The notes: generated by a model not told the origin, from the sequence alone. A DNA stretch of 64,000 nucleotides from an uncultured Roseibium sp. (GCF_963675985.1 NZ_OY780957.1:852001-916000), one strand, 5' to 3'; shown: positions 53,153-62,542, counted from the first letter of the stretch. Program-made: numbers and translations.

Positions 53153-54460
53153 TCAACTCTTGGCCGCGTCGAGCACGTCCTCGAAGGTGCGCAGACCCGT
53201 TGTCGGCGCGTTCACCAGCACCGCCATGTTGCCCGGCGCGTGCTCGTTCTTCCACATCTTGGTGTGCGCCTTCGGGATCTGCGCCCACGGGAAGACCTCG
53301 CTCATGCACGGATCGATCCGGCGCTCGATCATCAGCTTGTTGGCGGCGGACGCCTGCTTCAGATGGGCGAAGTGCGATCCCTGGATACGCTTCTGGTGCA
53401 TCCAGACGTAACGGGCATCGAAGGTGATGTTGAAGCCGGTGGTGCCGGCGCAGAACGCCACCATGCCGCCGCGCTTGACCACGAAGGTGGAGACCGGGAA
53501 GGTTGCCTCGCCCGGATGCTCGAACACCATGTCGACGTTGACGCCCTTGCCGGTGATGTCCCAGATCGCCTTGCCGAACTTGCGCACCTCGTTGAACCAG
53601 GTCTTGTATTCTTCCGAATTGACCTTCGGCAGCTGGCCCCAGCAACTGAAGTCCTTGCGGTTGATCACACCCTTGGCGCCGAGGCTCATGACGAAGTCGC
53701 GCTTGTCTTCCTCGGAAATCACACCGATGGCATTGGCGCCTGCCGCCGCGCACAGCTGGGTGGCAAACACGCCGAGCCCACCGGACGCGCCCCAGACCAG
53801 AACGTTGTCGCCCGGCCGCAGGATATGCGGACGGTGGCCGAACAGCATGCGATAGGCGGTCGCCAGCGTCAGGGTGTAACAGGCGGATTCTTCCCAGGTC
53901 AGGTGCTGCGGCCGCGGCATCAGCTGGCGCGCCTGCACACGGGCATACTGGGCGAACGATCCGTCCGGGGTCTCGTAGCCCCAGATCCGCTGGGACGGCG
54001 AGAACATCGGGTCGCCGCCGTTGCACTCCTCGTCGTCGCCGTCGTCCTGGTTACAGTGGATGACGACCTCATCGCCCACTTTCCAGCGGCGCACCTTCGA
54101 TCCGACCTGCCAGACGATGCCCGAGGCATCCGAGCCGGCGATGTGATACGGCACCTTGTGCACGTCAAAGACGGAGATTGGCTCGCCGAGACCGGCCCAG
54201 ATGCCGTTGTAGTTGACCCCGGCGGCCATCACGAGAACCAGCACCTCGTCGTCGCCGATCTCCCACGTCGGCAGCACTTCGAGCTGCATGGCCTCTTCGG
54301 GCGGCCCATGGCGTTCGCGCCGGATCGCCCAGGCATACATCTGCTTCGGCACATGGCCGAGCGGCGGGATTTCGCCCAATTCGTACAGATCTTTCACAGG
54401 GGCCGTCTCAAGTTCGCCCTCTGAGGTCTGGTTGTCATTGGCCTGTGCCGTTGACGTCAT
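53153..54460 (-). CDS. ccr: Crotonyl-CoA carboxylase/reductase
   Basis: A 435-residue MDR-family enzyme that reductively carboxylates crotonyl-CoA to ethylmalonyl-CoA, the key step of the ethylmalonyl-CoA pathway for acetyl-CoA assimilation. It shows MYAWAIRRERHGPPEEAMQ, AAGVNYNGIWAGLGEPISVF, HCNQDDGDDEECNGGDPM and the nucleotide-binding VWGASGGLGVFATQLC. FEHPGEATFPVSTF and FDARYVWMHQKRIQGSHFA follow. ATG 54460 is used, with the frame extending upstream without support. It is divergent from ecm, with about 300 bases of shared control region. Confidence 0.97.
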   Translation of the reverse strand: MTSTAQANDNQTSEGELETAPVKDLYELGEIPPLGHVPKQMYAWAIRRERHGPPEEAMQLEVLPTWEIGDDEVLVLVMAAGVNYNGIWAGLGEPISVFDVHKVPYHIAGSDASGIVWQVGSKVRRWKVGDEVVIHCNQDDGDDEECNGGDPMFSPSQRIWGYETPDGSFAQYARVQARQLMPRPQHLTWEESACYTLTLATAYRMLFGHRPHILRPGDNVLVWGASGGLGVFATQLCAAAGANAIGVISEEDKRDFVMSLGAKGVINRKDFSCWGQLPKVNSEEYKTWFNEVRKFGKAIWDITGKGVNVDMVFEHPGEATFPVSTFVVKRGGMVAFCAGTTGFNITFDARYVWMHQKRIQGSHFAHLKQASAANKLMIERRIDPCMSEVFPWAQIPKAHTKMWKNEHAPGNMAVLVNAPTTGLRTFEDVLDAAKS

Positions 54461-54756
54461 TCTTGTCTCCTCCGGTTCCGTCCCTGCGTGCGACAGCTGG
54501 CTCGATCTATCGCAACGCAAAAGGCGTTCAGGGCCCGAAGCCCCTGTTTGCGCAACTATCCTGCTTAAAACAGCCGATTTCTATACGACTATTGCTTAAC
54601 TTGCCTTTCAATCCAAGCTGCTTTTTGCATTGCATATAAAAGGGCTTTTCAGCCTTCGCAGAAAACGGCATGGTTTCGGAAAAAGAAAACCAGAGTGAGA
54701 AAGGGGCGTCAAACGGCGGAAACAGGCCGATCCGTGCCCCATTGGGAGATAAAAAG
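54461..54756. promoter_or_regulatory. Divergent promoter region of ccr and ecm
   Basis: The 296-base gap between the ccr and ecm start codons must contain both promoters. It is AT-rich in its middle (about 54565-54650). A direct repeat, TGCAT-TGCAT (54626-54635), is visible. No operator can be assigned with confidence. Confidence 0.5.
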
Positions 54757-56745
54757 ATGAGCACGTCCGAAAAAGGCCGCGACCGCCCGTGGATTTTCCG
54801 CACCTATGCAGGCCATTCCACGGCCTCGGAGTCCAACAAGCTCTACCGGTCCAACCTGGCCAAGGGCCAGACCGGCCTTTCCGTCGCCTTCGACCTGCCG
54901 ACCCAGACCGGCTATGACCCGGACGACCTGCTGGCGAAGGGCGAGGTCGGCAAGGTCGGCGTGCCGATCGCAAATCTCGGCGACATGCGCGCCCTGTTCC
55001 ACGAGATCCCGCTGGAACGCATGAACACCTCCATGACGATCAACGCGACCGCTCCGTGGCTGCTGGCGCTTTATGCGGCCGCCGCCGACGAGCAGGGCGC
55101 GGACCGCAAGCTGCTCGCTGGCACGACCCAGAACGACATCATCAAGGAATATCTCTCCCGCGGCACCTATGTGTTTCCGCCGGCGCCGTCCCTGAAGCTG
55201 ACCACGGACGTGATCGCCTGGACCTATTCCAACATGCCCAAGTGGAACCCGATGAACGTCTGCTCCTACCATCTGCAGGAAGCAGGCGCGACGCCGGTTC
55301 AGGAACTCTCCTTCGCGCTGGCTACGGCGGTCGCCATTCTCGACAGCATGAAGGCTTCCGGCGCCATTCCGGACGAAGAATTCCCCCAGGCCGTCGGCCG
55401 GATTTCCTTCTTCGTCAACGCCGGCATGCGCTTCGTCACCGAAATGTGCAAGATGCGCGCCTTCACCGAACTGTGGGACGAGATCTGCCGCGACCGCTAC
55501 GGCGTCGAGGACGAGAGATACCGCCGCTTCCGCTATGGAGTTCAGGTCAACTCGCTTGGCCTGACCGAGCAGCAGCCGGAAAATAACGTCTACCGCATCC
55601 TTCTGGAAATGCTCGCCGTGGTGCTGTCGAAGAACGCCCGCGCCCGCGCCGTGCAGCTTCCGGCCTGGAACGAGGCCCTCGGCCTGCCGCGCCCCTTCGA
55701 CCAGCAATGGTCGCTCCGCATGCAGCAGATCGTCGCCTACGAGACCGACCTTCTGGACTATGCCGACATCTTCGACGGCTCGACCGAGATCACCAACAAG
55801 GTCGAGGCGCTCAAGGAAGAAGCCCGCGCGGAACTCGCCCGGATCGACGACATGGGCGGGGCGATTGCCGCCGTGGAATCGAGCTACATGAAGCGCAAGC
55901 TGGTGGAATCCAATTCCGCCCGCCTGGCTGCCATCGAGGCCGGCGAGCAGATCGTCGTCGGCGTCAACAAGTGGACCGAGACCGAGCCTTCGCCCCTGGC
56001 CGGCACGGAGGGCGGCGCCATCCTGACCGTGTCCGAGCACGTCGAGGACGAGGCCATCGAAAAGATCAAGGCCTGGCGCGAGGCACGGGACCAGGCCGCC
56101 GTCGACGCGGCACTCACTGAACTGAAATCCGCCGCCAGCGAAGGCCGCAACATCATGGAACCGTCGATTGCCGCCGCCAAGGCGGGCGTGACCACCGGCG
56201 AGTGGGGCCGGAACCTGCGCGAAGTCTTCGGAGAGTACCGCGCGCCCACCGGCGTCGGCCAGTCGGCCCGCGACGATGCCGGCGATCTGGCCTCCGTGCG
56301 CGAGGGCGTCGATGCGCTCTCGGCCAAACTCGGCCGCCGGCTGAAGTTCCTGGTCGGCAAGCCCGGCCTCGACGGCCATTCCAACGGCGCGGAACAGATC
56401 GCCGTGCGCGCCCGCGACTGCGGCATGGAAGTGGTCTACGAAGGCATCCGCCTGACCCCGGCCCAGATCGTCAACGCGGCGGTCGAAGAGGACGTGCACG
56501 TCATCGGCCTCTCCATCCTCTCCGGCTCCCATCTGGCGCTGGTGCGCGATGTCATGGACCGGCTGCGCGCGGCAGGCGTCGACGACATCCCGGTCGTCGT
56601 CGGCGGCATCATTCCCGACGAGGACGCTGCAAGCCTGAAGGCCATGGGCGTTGCCGCCGTCTATACGCCGAAAGATTTCCAGCTCACGGACATCATGGCC
56701 GACGTGGTCAGGATCGTCGCGGTCGGAGTCGAAAAGGCGGCCTGA
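54757..56745 (+). CDS. ecm: Ethylmalonyl-CoA mutase, B12-dependent
   Basis: A 662-residue coenzyme B12-dependent mutase that converts (2R)-ethylmalonyl-CoA to (2S)-methylsuccinyl-CoA. The TIM-barrel substrate-binding domain runs to about 490, containing DLPTQTGYDPDD, TINATAPWLLALY and AGTTQNDIIKEYLSRG. The C-terminal cobalamin domain has the motif KPGLDGHSNGAEQIA (DxHxxG). The whole enzyme is a single chain, as is typical for Ecm. I start at ATG 54757, with GGGAG upstream. The open frame reaches back to 54670. Confidence 0.95.
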   Translation: MSTSEKGRDRPWIFRTYAGHSTASESNKLYRSNLAKGQTGLSVAFDLPTQTGYDPDDLLAKGEVGKVGVPIANLGDMRALFHEIPLERMNTSMTINATAPWLLALYAAAADEQGADRKLLAGTTQNDIIKEYLSRGTYVFPPAPSLKLTTDVIAWTYSNMPKWNPMNVCSYHLQEAGATPVQELSFALATAVAILDSMKASGAIPDEEFPQAVGRISFFVNAGMRFVTEMCKMRAFTELWDEICRDRYGVEDERYRRFRYGVQVNSLGLTEQQPENNVYRILLEMLAVVLSKNARARAVQLPAWNEALGLPRPFDQQWSLRMQQIVAYETDLLDYADIFDGSTEITNKVEALKEEARAELARIDDMGGAIAAVESSYMKRKLVESNSARLAAIEAGEQIVVGVNKWTETEPSPLAGTEGGAILTVSEHVEDEAIEKIKAWREARDQAAVDAALTELKSAASEGRNIMEPSIAAAKAGVTTGEWGRNLREVFGEYRAPTGVGQSARDDAGDLASVREGVDALSAKLGRRLKFLVGKPGLDGHSNGAEQIAVRARDCGMEVVYEGIRLTPAQIVNAAVEEDVHVIGLSILSGSHLALVRDVMDRLRAAGVDDIPVVVGGIIPDEDAASLKAMGVAAVYTPKDFQLTDIMADVVRIVAVGVEKAA

Positions 56746-57044
56746 AGCATCGGCTTCCGAATGGCTTGAAATCATTTCAACCAGGGAACCATACCGTTTC
56801 TGTTGCCCTACGCTCCCGGTCGCTCAAATCGGTTGGATCACGGAGATCGCCCGATGATGCCGATACCGACTGATACGCACCCGGAGCAACTCCTTCTCCC
56901 GCTGCGTGAAAAAAGATTTTTTTCCGCAAATGATTGATATAAAATATCTATTTCCAAAAGCACCCCTATAGGTTTTCACCCTTTGGTAATACACGAAAGG
57001 TACCATTTGCCCGTCTAGTTCTTAACTCTGTAGGTTTTCTCCCA

Positions 57045-58202
57045 TTGATACAGGTCGAACCAAAAAAACCCTCGGATCCTGATCTCGGAGGGAGTTTCGC
57101 CGTAACGAGATATGACCAGCCAACGCTGGCCGTTTTGAAGGATCTGTGGTCCTCAATGCCCGGCGGTCCGGTCTCGACCCCCTTTCAGTCCCCTCATGTG
57201 CTTCATGCCATTCAAACGACAAGAGCCGGTTTTCCCGAACCGACCTTCTCCGTTTTCAGCATCCGCCGGCAGGATGATACGCGTCCGCTTATGTTGGTGC
57301 CGCTGATGATGATCGAGAGAGGCTTTTTTAAAGTCGCCACGATGGCGGATCTGGACGTGGTGGATGTCAATGCGCCCGTTCTTGCAGAGGATCGGCCCAT
57401 TCATCCAGGCGAATACGACGGTATCGTTGATGCGATTCTGGAAAACTTGACCGATGTCGACCTCTTCGACGCCTTCAATCTCCCGGAAAATATAGGCGGT
57501 CTGGACAATCCGTTTTTCCGTTCGTCCCGAATGGAAAAACAGACGGATGTCCTGGCTCTCTCCCTGGATGGAGAGCAGAATATAGCCCAGCTGAAATCCA
57601 AGTCCGTGTTTAAGGAGGCCAGACGAAAAGGCCGGAAATTGACGGAGCAGGGTGTCGAATTCTCCGAAATCAGGACTGGCGCCGAACGCGAAAAAGCCCT
57701 GTTGTCTCTGATGGAATACAAGAGACGCCGATTGCAGGAGACCGGGATAACTCGCGATCCATGGAGCGAAAAGCAAGAGCGGTTTTTCAAGAATGCGCTG
57801 AACAGCTATTCCGATGACTATGCGCAGACAACACTTCTGGCCTTGCGAAGAAATGACGAAATAGTCGCGGTCGCCCTCGCCTTCGTGTCAGATAGAGAAT
57901 TTCACGGCTCGCTGATATCGATGGGTGAAGAGCATTGGTATAAGTACTCGCCGGGTTCAGTGTTAATCTGCAGGATAATCGAATGGGCTCTGGAAAGAGG
58001 CATTCGTCAGTTTTACTTTGGACCTGGCTCACACGGCTACAAGAAACACTTCGGTGCGCAAACCTATTCGCTGGGCCGCATTTTGGTTCCGGTCACCGCG
58101 AAGGGACGATCCTATATGGCCCTGAGGACCTTGAAGCGCATCAAAGACGAGCTGTTTCAAACGATCAAGTCGGGCTCCCAGAGAGAGACGCCAGCAAGTT
58201 GA
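57045..58202 (+). CDS. BioF2-like GNAT acetyltransferase family protein
   Basis: A 385-residue protein of the BioF2/CelD-like acetyltransferase family (GNAT-related double domain). The N-terminal half is variable. The C-terminal GNAT-type core includes LLALRRNDEIVAVALAFVSDREFHGSLISMG and then GSVLICRIIEWALERGIRQFYFGPGSHGYKKHFGA. Members transfer acyl groups to polysaccharides or peptides, or act in cell-surface synthesis, but no substrate can be assigned here. The start is a TTG at 57045. Base composition looks lower in GC than its neighbours and the upstream gap is AT-rich, suggesting transfer. Confidence 0.8.
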   Translation: MIQVEPKKPSDPDLGGSFAVTRYDQPTLAVLKDLWSSMPGGPVSTPFQSPHVLHAIQTTRAGFPEPTFSVFSIRRQDDTRPLMLVPLMMIERGFFKVATMADLDVVDVNAPVLAEDRPIHPGEYDGIVDAILENLTDVDLFDAFNLPENIGGLDNPFFRSSRMEKQTDVLALSLDGEQNIAQLKSKSVFKEARRKGRKLTEQGVEFSEIRTGAEREKALLSLMEYKRRRLQETGITRDPWSEKQERFFKNALNSYSDDYAQTTLLALRRNDEIVAVALAFVSDREFHGSLISMGEEHWYKYSPGSVLICRIIEWALERGIRQFYFGPGSHGYKKHFGAQTYSLGRILVPVTAKGRSYMALRTLKRIKDELFQTIKSGSQRETPAS

Positions 58203-58227
58203 CATCTGACGACAGCGCGCTTCTCGT

Positions 58228-59118
58228 CTACCGGTGCGCGCTGCCGATCAGGAGTGCTGCCACCTTGTCCGGATAAGCGTTTCCGTTCTGCCGTGAGGAG
58301 ACGGTCAGCACCAGGTTGCGGCCGGTCTCCGCGCGAGTCTCGAACGGGGCCACCAGCCGGCCCGCTTCCAGATCGGTGCGGATCAAGGCCTCGTGCCCCA
58401 TCGCGATCCCCGCCCCGTTGCGGGCCTCCTCGATGGCCAGCGCATAGAGCGAAAACGCCGGGCCGCGCGAAAGTTCGAGACCTTTCGCACCGGCGGCTTC
58501 CAGCCACGCCGGCCAGTCGCCGCTCCAGGTGACGTCCTCCAGGCAGGCGAAACCGGCAAGGTCCTCAGGCGCCTTGATCTGCGCGGCCAGCTCCGGCGAC
58601 GCCACGGGAAAGATCACGTCGCGGGCAAGCACGATCCCGTCGCCGGGTTCGCCATTTTCCCTGTAAAACAGGCTGAAATCGAACAGTTCCCGCTTCGGAT
58701 TGGGCGGCTGCTCCATGGCGGTCACCGAAATCGAAACGTCCGGCAGGGCCTGGCGGATGGCCGGCAGGCGCGGCGACAGCCAGAGCTGGGCGATGCTCGG
58801 AAGGGCCGCGATGCTGAGCCGATGGGGGGCGGCTTTCGATTTCAGTTTCCGGGTCGCCTCGCCGAGCCGGTCGAAGGCGTCGGTGAAGTCGGGCAGCACG
58901 CTGGCGCCGGCCGCCGTCAGCCGGACCCCTTGCGACCGGCGCTCGAACAGCTGCGCCCCGGCCCAATCCTCCAGCGACTTGATGTGCTGGGCGATCGCCC
59001 CGGACGTGACGCACAGCTCATCGGCGGCGGCGGCGAAACTGCCGAGCCGGGCCGCGACCTCGAACGCACGCAAGGCATTGAGAGGCGGTCCCTTGGGACG
59101 GGGTGGAGCAACCGGCAT
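58228..59118 (-). CDS. LysR family transcriptional regulator (GcvA-like)
   Basis: A 296-residue regulator with an N-terminal HTH (PLNALRAFEVAARLGSFAAAADELCVTSGAIAQHIKSLEDWAGAQLFERRSQGVRLTAAG is the typical GcvA-type region, about residues 10-68) and a C-terminal inducer-binding domain. ATG 59118 gives the usual opening MPVAPPRPKG. It is divergent from the SHMT-like gene, with an inverted repeat in the gap, so it probably controls that gene. Confidence 0.92.
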   Translation of the reverse strand: MPVAPPRPKGPPLNALRAFEVAARLGSFAAAADELCVTSGAIAQHIKSLEDWAGAQLFERRSQGVRLTAAGASVLPDFTDAFDRLGEATRKLKSKAAPHRLSIAALPSIAQLWLSPRLPAIRQALPDVSISVTAMEQPPNPKRELFDFSLFYRENGEPGDGIVLARDVIFPVASPELAAQIKAPEDLAGFACLEDVTWSGDWPAWLEAAGAKGLELSRGPAFSLYALAIEEARNGAGIAMGHEALIRTDLEAGRLVAPFETRAETGRNLVLTVSSRQNGNAYPDKVAALLIGSAHR

Positions 59119-59130
59119 TTTCTTAGCCCT

Positions 59131-59161
59131 AGTTTTTCTAGGCCTAGTGTTCAGAAAAACT
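59131..59161. promoter_or_regulatory. Putative LysR binding site
   Basis: The inverted repeat AGTTTTTCT - 13 nt - AGAAAAACT lies in the divergent gap, 13 bases upstream of the LysR start codon and 62 bases upstream of the SHMT-like start. The spacing and position suit a LysR activator site. Confidence 0.6.
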
Positions 59162-59223
59162 GGTTTGCGGCAAGCCGGAAACGCTGTTTTCCTGTTTCCA
59201 ACAATCAAACCGGAGTTGCCCGA

Positions 59224-60543
59224 ATGACCGCGCTCAGCCCCCGCCCCTGGGTTCCCGCCGCTTGCGAGACCAACGTCCAGGCCCTCGCCAAACATGCCGA
59301 GGAACCGTCCGCCGAAGTCGCCGGGCGCATCGATGCGCTGATTGCGAAGAACCGGCGCATTCACGAAGAGACCTGCTTCAACCTCAATCCGGCCTCCAAC
59401 GTCATGAACCCCAAGGCGGAAGCCGCCCTGTCCGCGGGGCTTGGGTCACGCGCGTCCCTCGGCTATCCAGGCGACAAATACGAGACCGGCCTGGAGGCGA
59501 TCGAGGAAATCGAGGTTCTGGCCGCCGAATTGTCCGCCGAAATCTTCAACGCGAAATACGCGGAGTTCCGCGTTCCCTCCGGCGCCATCGCCAACCTTTA
59601 CGCCTTCATGGCGATCTGTCAGCCCGGCGACACGATCATCGCCCCGCCCGCTTCCATCGGCGGCCACGTCACCCATCACGAGGCGGGCTGCGCCGGGCTC
59701 TACGGGTTGAAGATCCACACCGCTCCGGTCAACGCGGACGGTTACACGGTCGATCTCGACGGGTTGCGCGCGCTGGCGAAAAAGGAACGCCCGAAGCTGA
59801 TCACCATCGGCGGCAGCCTGAACCTGTTCGAACATCCGGTGAGCGAAAGCCGCGCCATTGCCGACGAGGTCGGTGCCCGCGTCCTGTTCGATGCCGCCCA
59901 CCAGTGCGGGATCATCGCCGGCGGCGCGTGGTCAAACCCGCTCGACAACGGCGCCGACCTGATGACCATGAGCACCTACAAGAGCCTGGGTGGCCCGGCC
60001 GGCGGCCTGATCGTCACCAATGACGCCGATCTCGCCAGAAGGCTCGACGCCATCGCCTTTCCCGGCATGACCGCCAATTTCGATGCCGGCAAGACCGCGG
60101 CCCTGGCGCTGACCATGCTCGACTGGCGCGACCACGGCAAAGCCTACGCCAAAGCCATGCAGGACACCGCCAAGGCCTTCGCTGCGGAACTCGATTCACG
60201 AGGCATTCCGGTCTTCGCGAAGGCGCACGGCTTCACCACCTCGCACCAGTTCGCCGTGGAAGCAGCTTCCTTCGGCGGTGGCCAGACGGCCTCGAAGAAA
60301 ATCGCAAAAGCCGGCTTCCTCGCCTGCGGCATCGGCCTGCCCATCGCCCCGGTCGACGGCGATCTCAACGGCCTGCGCATCGGCACCCCGGAGCTGGTCC
60401 GCTGGGGCGTGACCGTCAACGACATCCCCGCACTCGCCGGTCTTTTGGCGCAAGCCCTGACCAGCGACACCCCGGAAACCCTCGCCCCGAAGACCGCCGC
60501 TCTGCGCCAGACCTTCAACAAGGTGCATTACGTCAACGGTTAG
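59224..60543 (+). CDS. Serine hydroxymethyltransferase-like PLP enzyme
   Basis: A 439-residue fold-type I PLP enzyme of the SHMT family. The active-site lysine lies in TMSTYKSLGGPAGGL (around residue 255), where canonical SHMT has THKTLRGPRGG. FDAAHQCGIIAGGAWSNPL matches the SHMT DMAHIAGL block. The N-terminus contains NLNPASNVMNPKAEAALSAGLGSRASLGYPGDKYETG. The sequence deviates from canonical GlyA, so it may act on 2-methylserine or another beta-hydroxy amino acid. Start is ATG 59224. An open frame further upstream only overlaps the LysR gene on the other strand. It is under a dedicated divergent LysR. Confidence 0.8.
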   Translation: MTALSPRPWVPAACETNVQALAKHAEEPSAEVAGRIDALIAKNRRIHEETCFNLNPASNVMNPKAEAALSAGLGSRASLGYPGDKYETGLEAIEEIEVLAAELSAEIFNAKYAEFRVPSGAIANLYAFMAICQPGDTIIAPPASIGGHVTHHEAGCAGLYGLKIHTAPVNADGYTVDLDGLRALAKKERPKLITIGGSLNLFEHPVSESRAIADEVGARVLFDAAHQCGIIAGGAWSNPLDNGADLMTMSTYKSLGGPAGGLIVTNDADLARRLDAIAFPGMTANFDAGKTAALALTMLDWRDHGKAYAKAMQDTAKAFAAELDSRGIPVFAKAHGFTTSHQFAVEAASFGGGQTASKKIAKAGFLACGIGLPIAPVDGDLNGLRIGTPELVRWGVTVNDIPALAGLLAQALTSDTPETLAPKTAALRQTFNKVHYVNG

Positions 60544-60589
60544 GCCGGCTCCATACATAAAAGAGTTAGCAGCTCCCTGAGATCGACCG

Positions 60590-62542
60590 TCACTTCAGTC
60601 CTTCAAGCCGCTGCTGCAGATACGCAATCATCCCTTCATCACCGGGTGCCAGACTGCCTTCCGCTTCGAGCCTTTCGGCAATCGCCAAGGCACGCTCAAG
60701 CAACACCTTGGCTCGCTCCGGAGCAGCTTCGGAAACTTTGACGCAGGATACGATCAGGTCACGCTGCCACCCACTGTTCGAGGGATCCGAGGCGGCAAGA
60801 CGTTCGGCAACCTCAAGATCAGCCTCATAACGTTCCAGAGCCTCGCCAAGCTTGCCCTGCGCAACAAGGACATCGCCGATCTTGTTGAAACTCACCGAAA
60901 GGTCACGCTGCCACCCACTGTTCGAGGGATCCGTGGCGGCAAGACGTTCGGCAACATCAAGACAAGCCTCATAACGTTCCAGAGCCTCGCCAAGCTTGCC
61001 CTGCGCAACAAGGACGCCACCGATCTTCTCGAAACTCACCGAAAGGTCACGCTGCCACCCACTGTTCGAGGGATCCGTGGCGGCAAGACGTTCGGCAACA
61101 TCAAGACAAGCCTCATAACGTTCCAGAGCCTCGCCAAGCTTGCCCTGCGCAACAAGGGCATCGCCGATCTTGTTGAAACTCACCGAAAGGTCACGCTGCC
61201 ACCCACTGTTCGAGGGATCCGAGGCGGCAAGACGTTCGGCAACCTCAAGATCAGCCTCATAACGTTCCAGAGCCTCGCCAAGCTTGCCCTGCGCAACAAG
61301 GACATCGCCGATCTTGTTGAAACTCACCGAAAGGTCACGCTGCCACCCACTGTTCGAGGGATCCGTGGCGGCAAGACGTTCTCGAACCTCAAGACAAGCC
61401 TCATAACGTTCCAGAGCCTCGCCAAGCTTGCCCTGCGCAACAAGGACATCGCCGATCTTCTCGAAACTCACCGAAAGGTCACGCTGCCACCCACTGTTCG
61501 AGGGATCCGAGGCGGCAAGACGTTCGGCAACATCAAGACAAGCCTCATAACGTTCCAGAGCCTCGCCAAGCTTGCCCTGCGCAACAAGGACATCGCCGAT
61601 CTTGTTGAAACTCACCGAAAGGTCACGCTGCCACCCACTGTTCGAGGGATCCGAGGCGGCAAGACGTTCGGCAACATCAAGACAAGCCTCATAACGTTCC
61701 AGAGCCTCGCCAAGCTTGCCCTGCGCAACGAGGACATCGCCGAGACGATTGTCTGCGACCATAATCTCGCGTTGGTTTTGTTTTTTCGCCGACAATTCCC
61801 GATAACTCTCGAAGGCGTCGGAAGCCACGGAAAGGTTACCGGCACTTACAGCAACATCGCCCAGATCGATCTGAGCTTCCATGTTCTCCGGCCACAACCG
61901 CACAGCTTCCTGCAAGGCATCCAGAGCCTTCGCTTTATCGTTCAGATAGAGCAGGGCTGCCCGATGTCGCGCAGCTTCCGAGGCCTCGAAGAAAGCCTGT
62001 TTCCCCTCTTGCGCCCGGTCATGCTGAATCTGGCGAAAAATGCCTTCTGCTAGCGATGGCTTTCCTTGCCTCAATGCCTCCAGGGCATCTCGTATCGTTT
62101 GCGCGGAAGCGTCTTCTTCCGGCACCTCTTCCAAAGCTTCAACCGCTTCCTCGACCCGTTCCGCGGCTTTTGAGGACTGCTCTTCGAACTCTCCCCGAAG
62201 TGCAAGAACGGCAGAGTAGGTCCGTTGAAACTCCTCCCGATCAAGCTTCGAAAGATGGTCGATCACCGTCCCTGAAGTCGGCATCGCCGCTTCCGCTTGA
62301 GGTACATTGACGTTGACGATTGTATTGGCCTGCCCAGGGTTCGGCTCGGACGCTCCTCGAAAGATTTTTCCAGTGTATCTCGCAATGCCAAGTACCAACC
62401 CACCAACCGCCACAGGGGTGCCGACTATCCACGCCAATTGCTCGGCAAGAGACTTCGCAGCAACGTCCGTGCAGACAGTTTGCCCCCAGTTCCAGCCCAT
62501 CAAACCGGCACAATCAAAAAGACCCAAAAACTCGACAGCCAT
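60590..62542 (-). CDS. TPR protein with seven near-identical 48-residue repeats
   Basis: A 650-residue protein (an upstream extension to a GTG at 62632 is possible). A hydrophobic stretch near the N-terminus (about 30-55, LAWIVGTPVAVGGLVLGI) may anchor it. Two degenerate helical TPR stretches (about 120-265) are followed by seven tandem units (about 290-630), each LGEALERYEACLDVAERLAA-type, that is 48 residues or 144 bp. The units are almost identical at the DNA level, with only a few variable points (C/D, D/E, A/R, S/T and N/E). This is a TPR-like array with WQRDLSVS as spacer. Function is unknown. The start codon is uncertain. Confidence 0.82.
   Translation of the reverse strand: MAVEFLGLFDCAGLMGWNWGQTVCTDVAAKSLAEQLAWIVGTPVAVGGLVLGIARYTGKIFRGASEPNPGQANTIVNVNVPQAEAAMPTSGTVIDHLSKLDREEFQRTYSAVLALRGEFEEQSSKAAERVEEAVEALEEVPEEDASAQTIRDALEALRQGKPSLAEGIFRQIQHDRAQEGKQAFFEASEAARHRAALLYLNDKAKALDALQEAVRLWPENMEAQIDLGDVAVSAGNLSVASDAFESYRELSAKKQNQREIMVADNRLGDVLVAQGKLGEALERYEACLDVAERLAASDPSNSGWQRDLSVSFNKIGDVLVAQGKLGEALERYEACLDVAERLAASDPSNSGWQRDLSVSFEKIGDVLVAQGKLGEALERYEACLEVRERLAATDPSNSGWQRDLSVSFNKIGDVLVAQGKLGEALERYEADLEVAERLAASDPSNSGWQRDLSVSFNKIGDALVAQGKLGEALERYEACLDVAERLAATDPSNSGWQRDLSVSFEKIGGVLVAQGKLGEALERYEACLDVAERLAATDPSNSGWQRDLSVSFNKIGDVLVAQGKLGEALERYEADLEVAERLAASDPSNSGWQRDLIVSCVKVSEAAPERAKVLLERALAIAERLEAEGSLAPGDEGMIAYLQQRLEGLK
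60740..61750 (-). repeat. Seven tandem 144-bp repeats inside the TPR gene
   Basis: The repeat unit recurs every 144 bases (for example the ccacccactgttcgagggatcc segment at about 60767, 60911, 61055, 61199, 61343, 61487 and 61631). Variants at a handful of positions are shuffled between copies, which suggests gene conversion or unequal crossing over within the array. Confidence 0.9.

Noticed and set aside
54709..56775. A 688-residue minus-strand frame
   Set aside because: It is the antisense of ecm, whose B12-binding motif and mutase blocks are clear.
58393..59223. Upstream extension of the SHMT-like frame
   Set aside because: This part only overlaps the LysR gene on the other strand and lacks coding character for the plus strand. 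The start at 59224 fits the family.
60740..61750. CRISPR-like array
   Set aside because: The repeats are 144 bp long, contiguous without unique spacers and in frame in a TPR protein. They are protein-coding repeats, not CRISPR.
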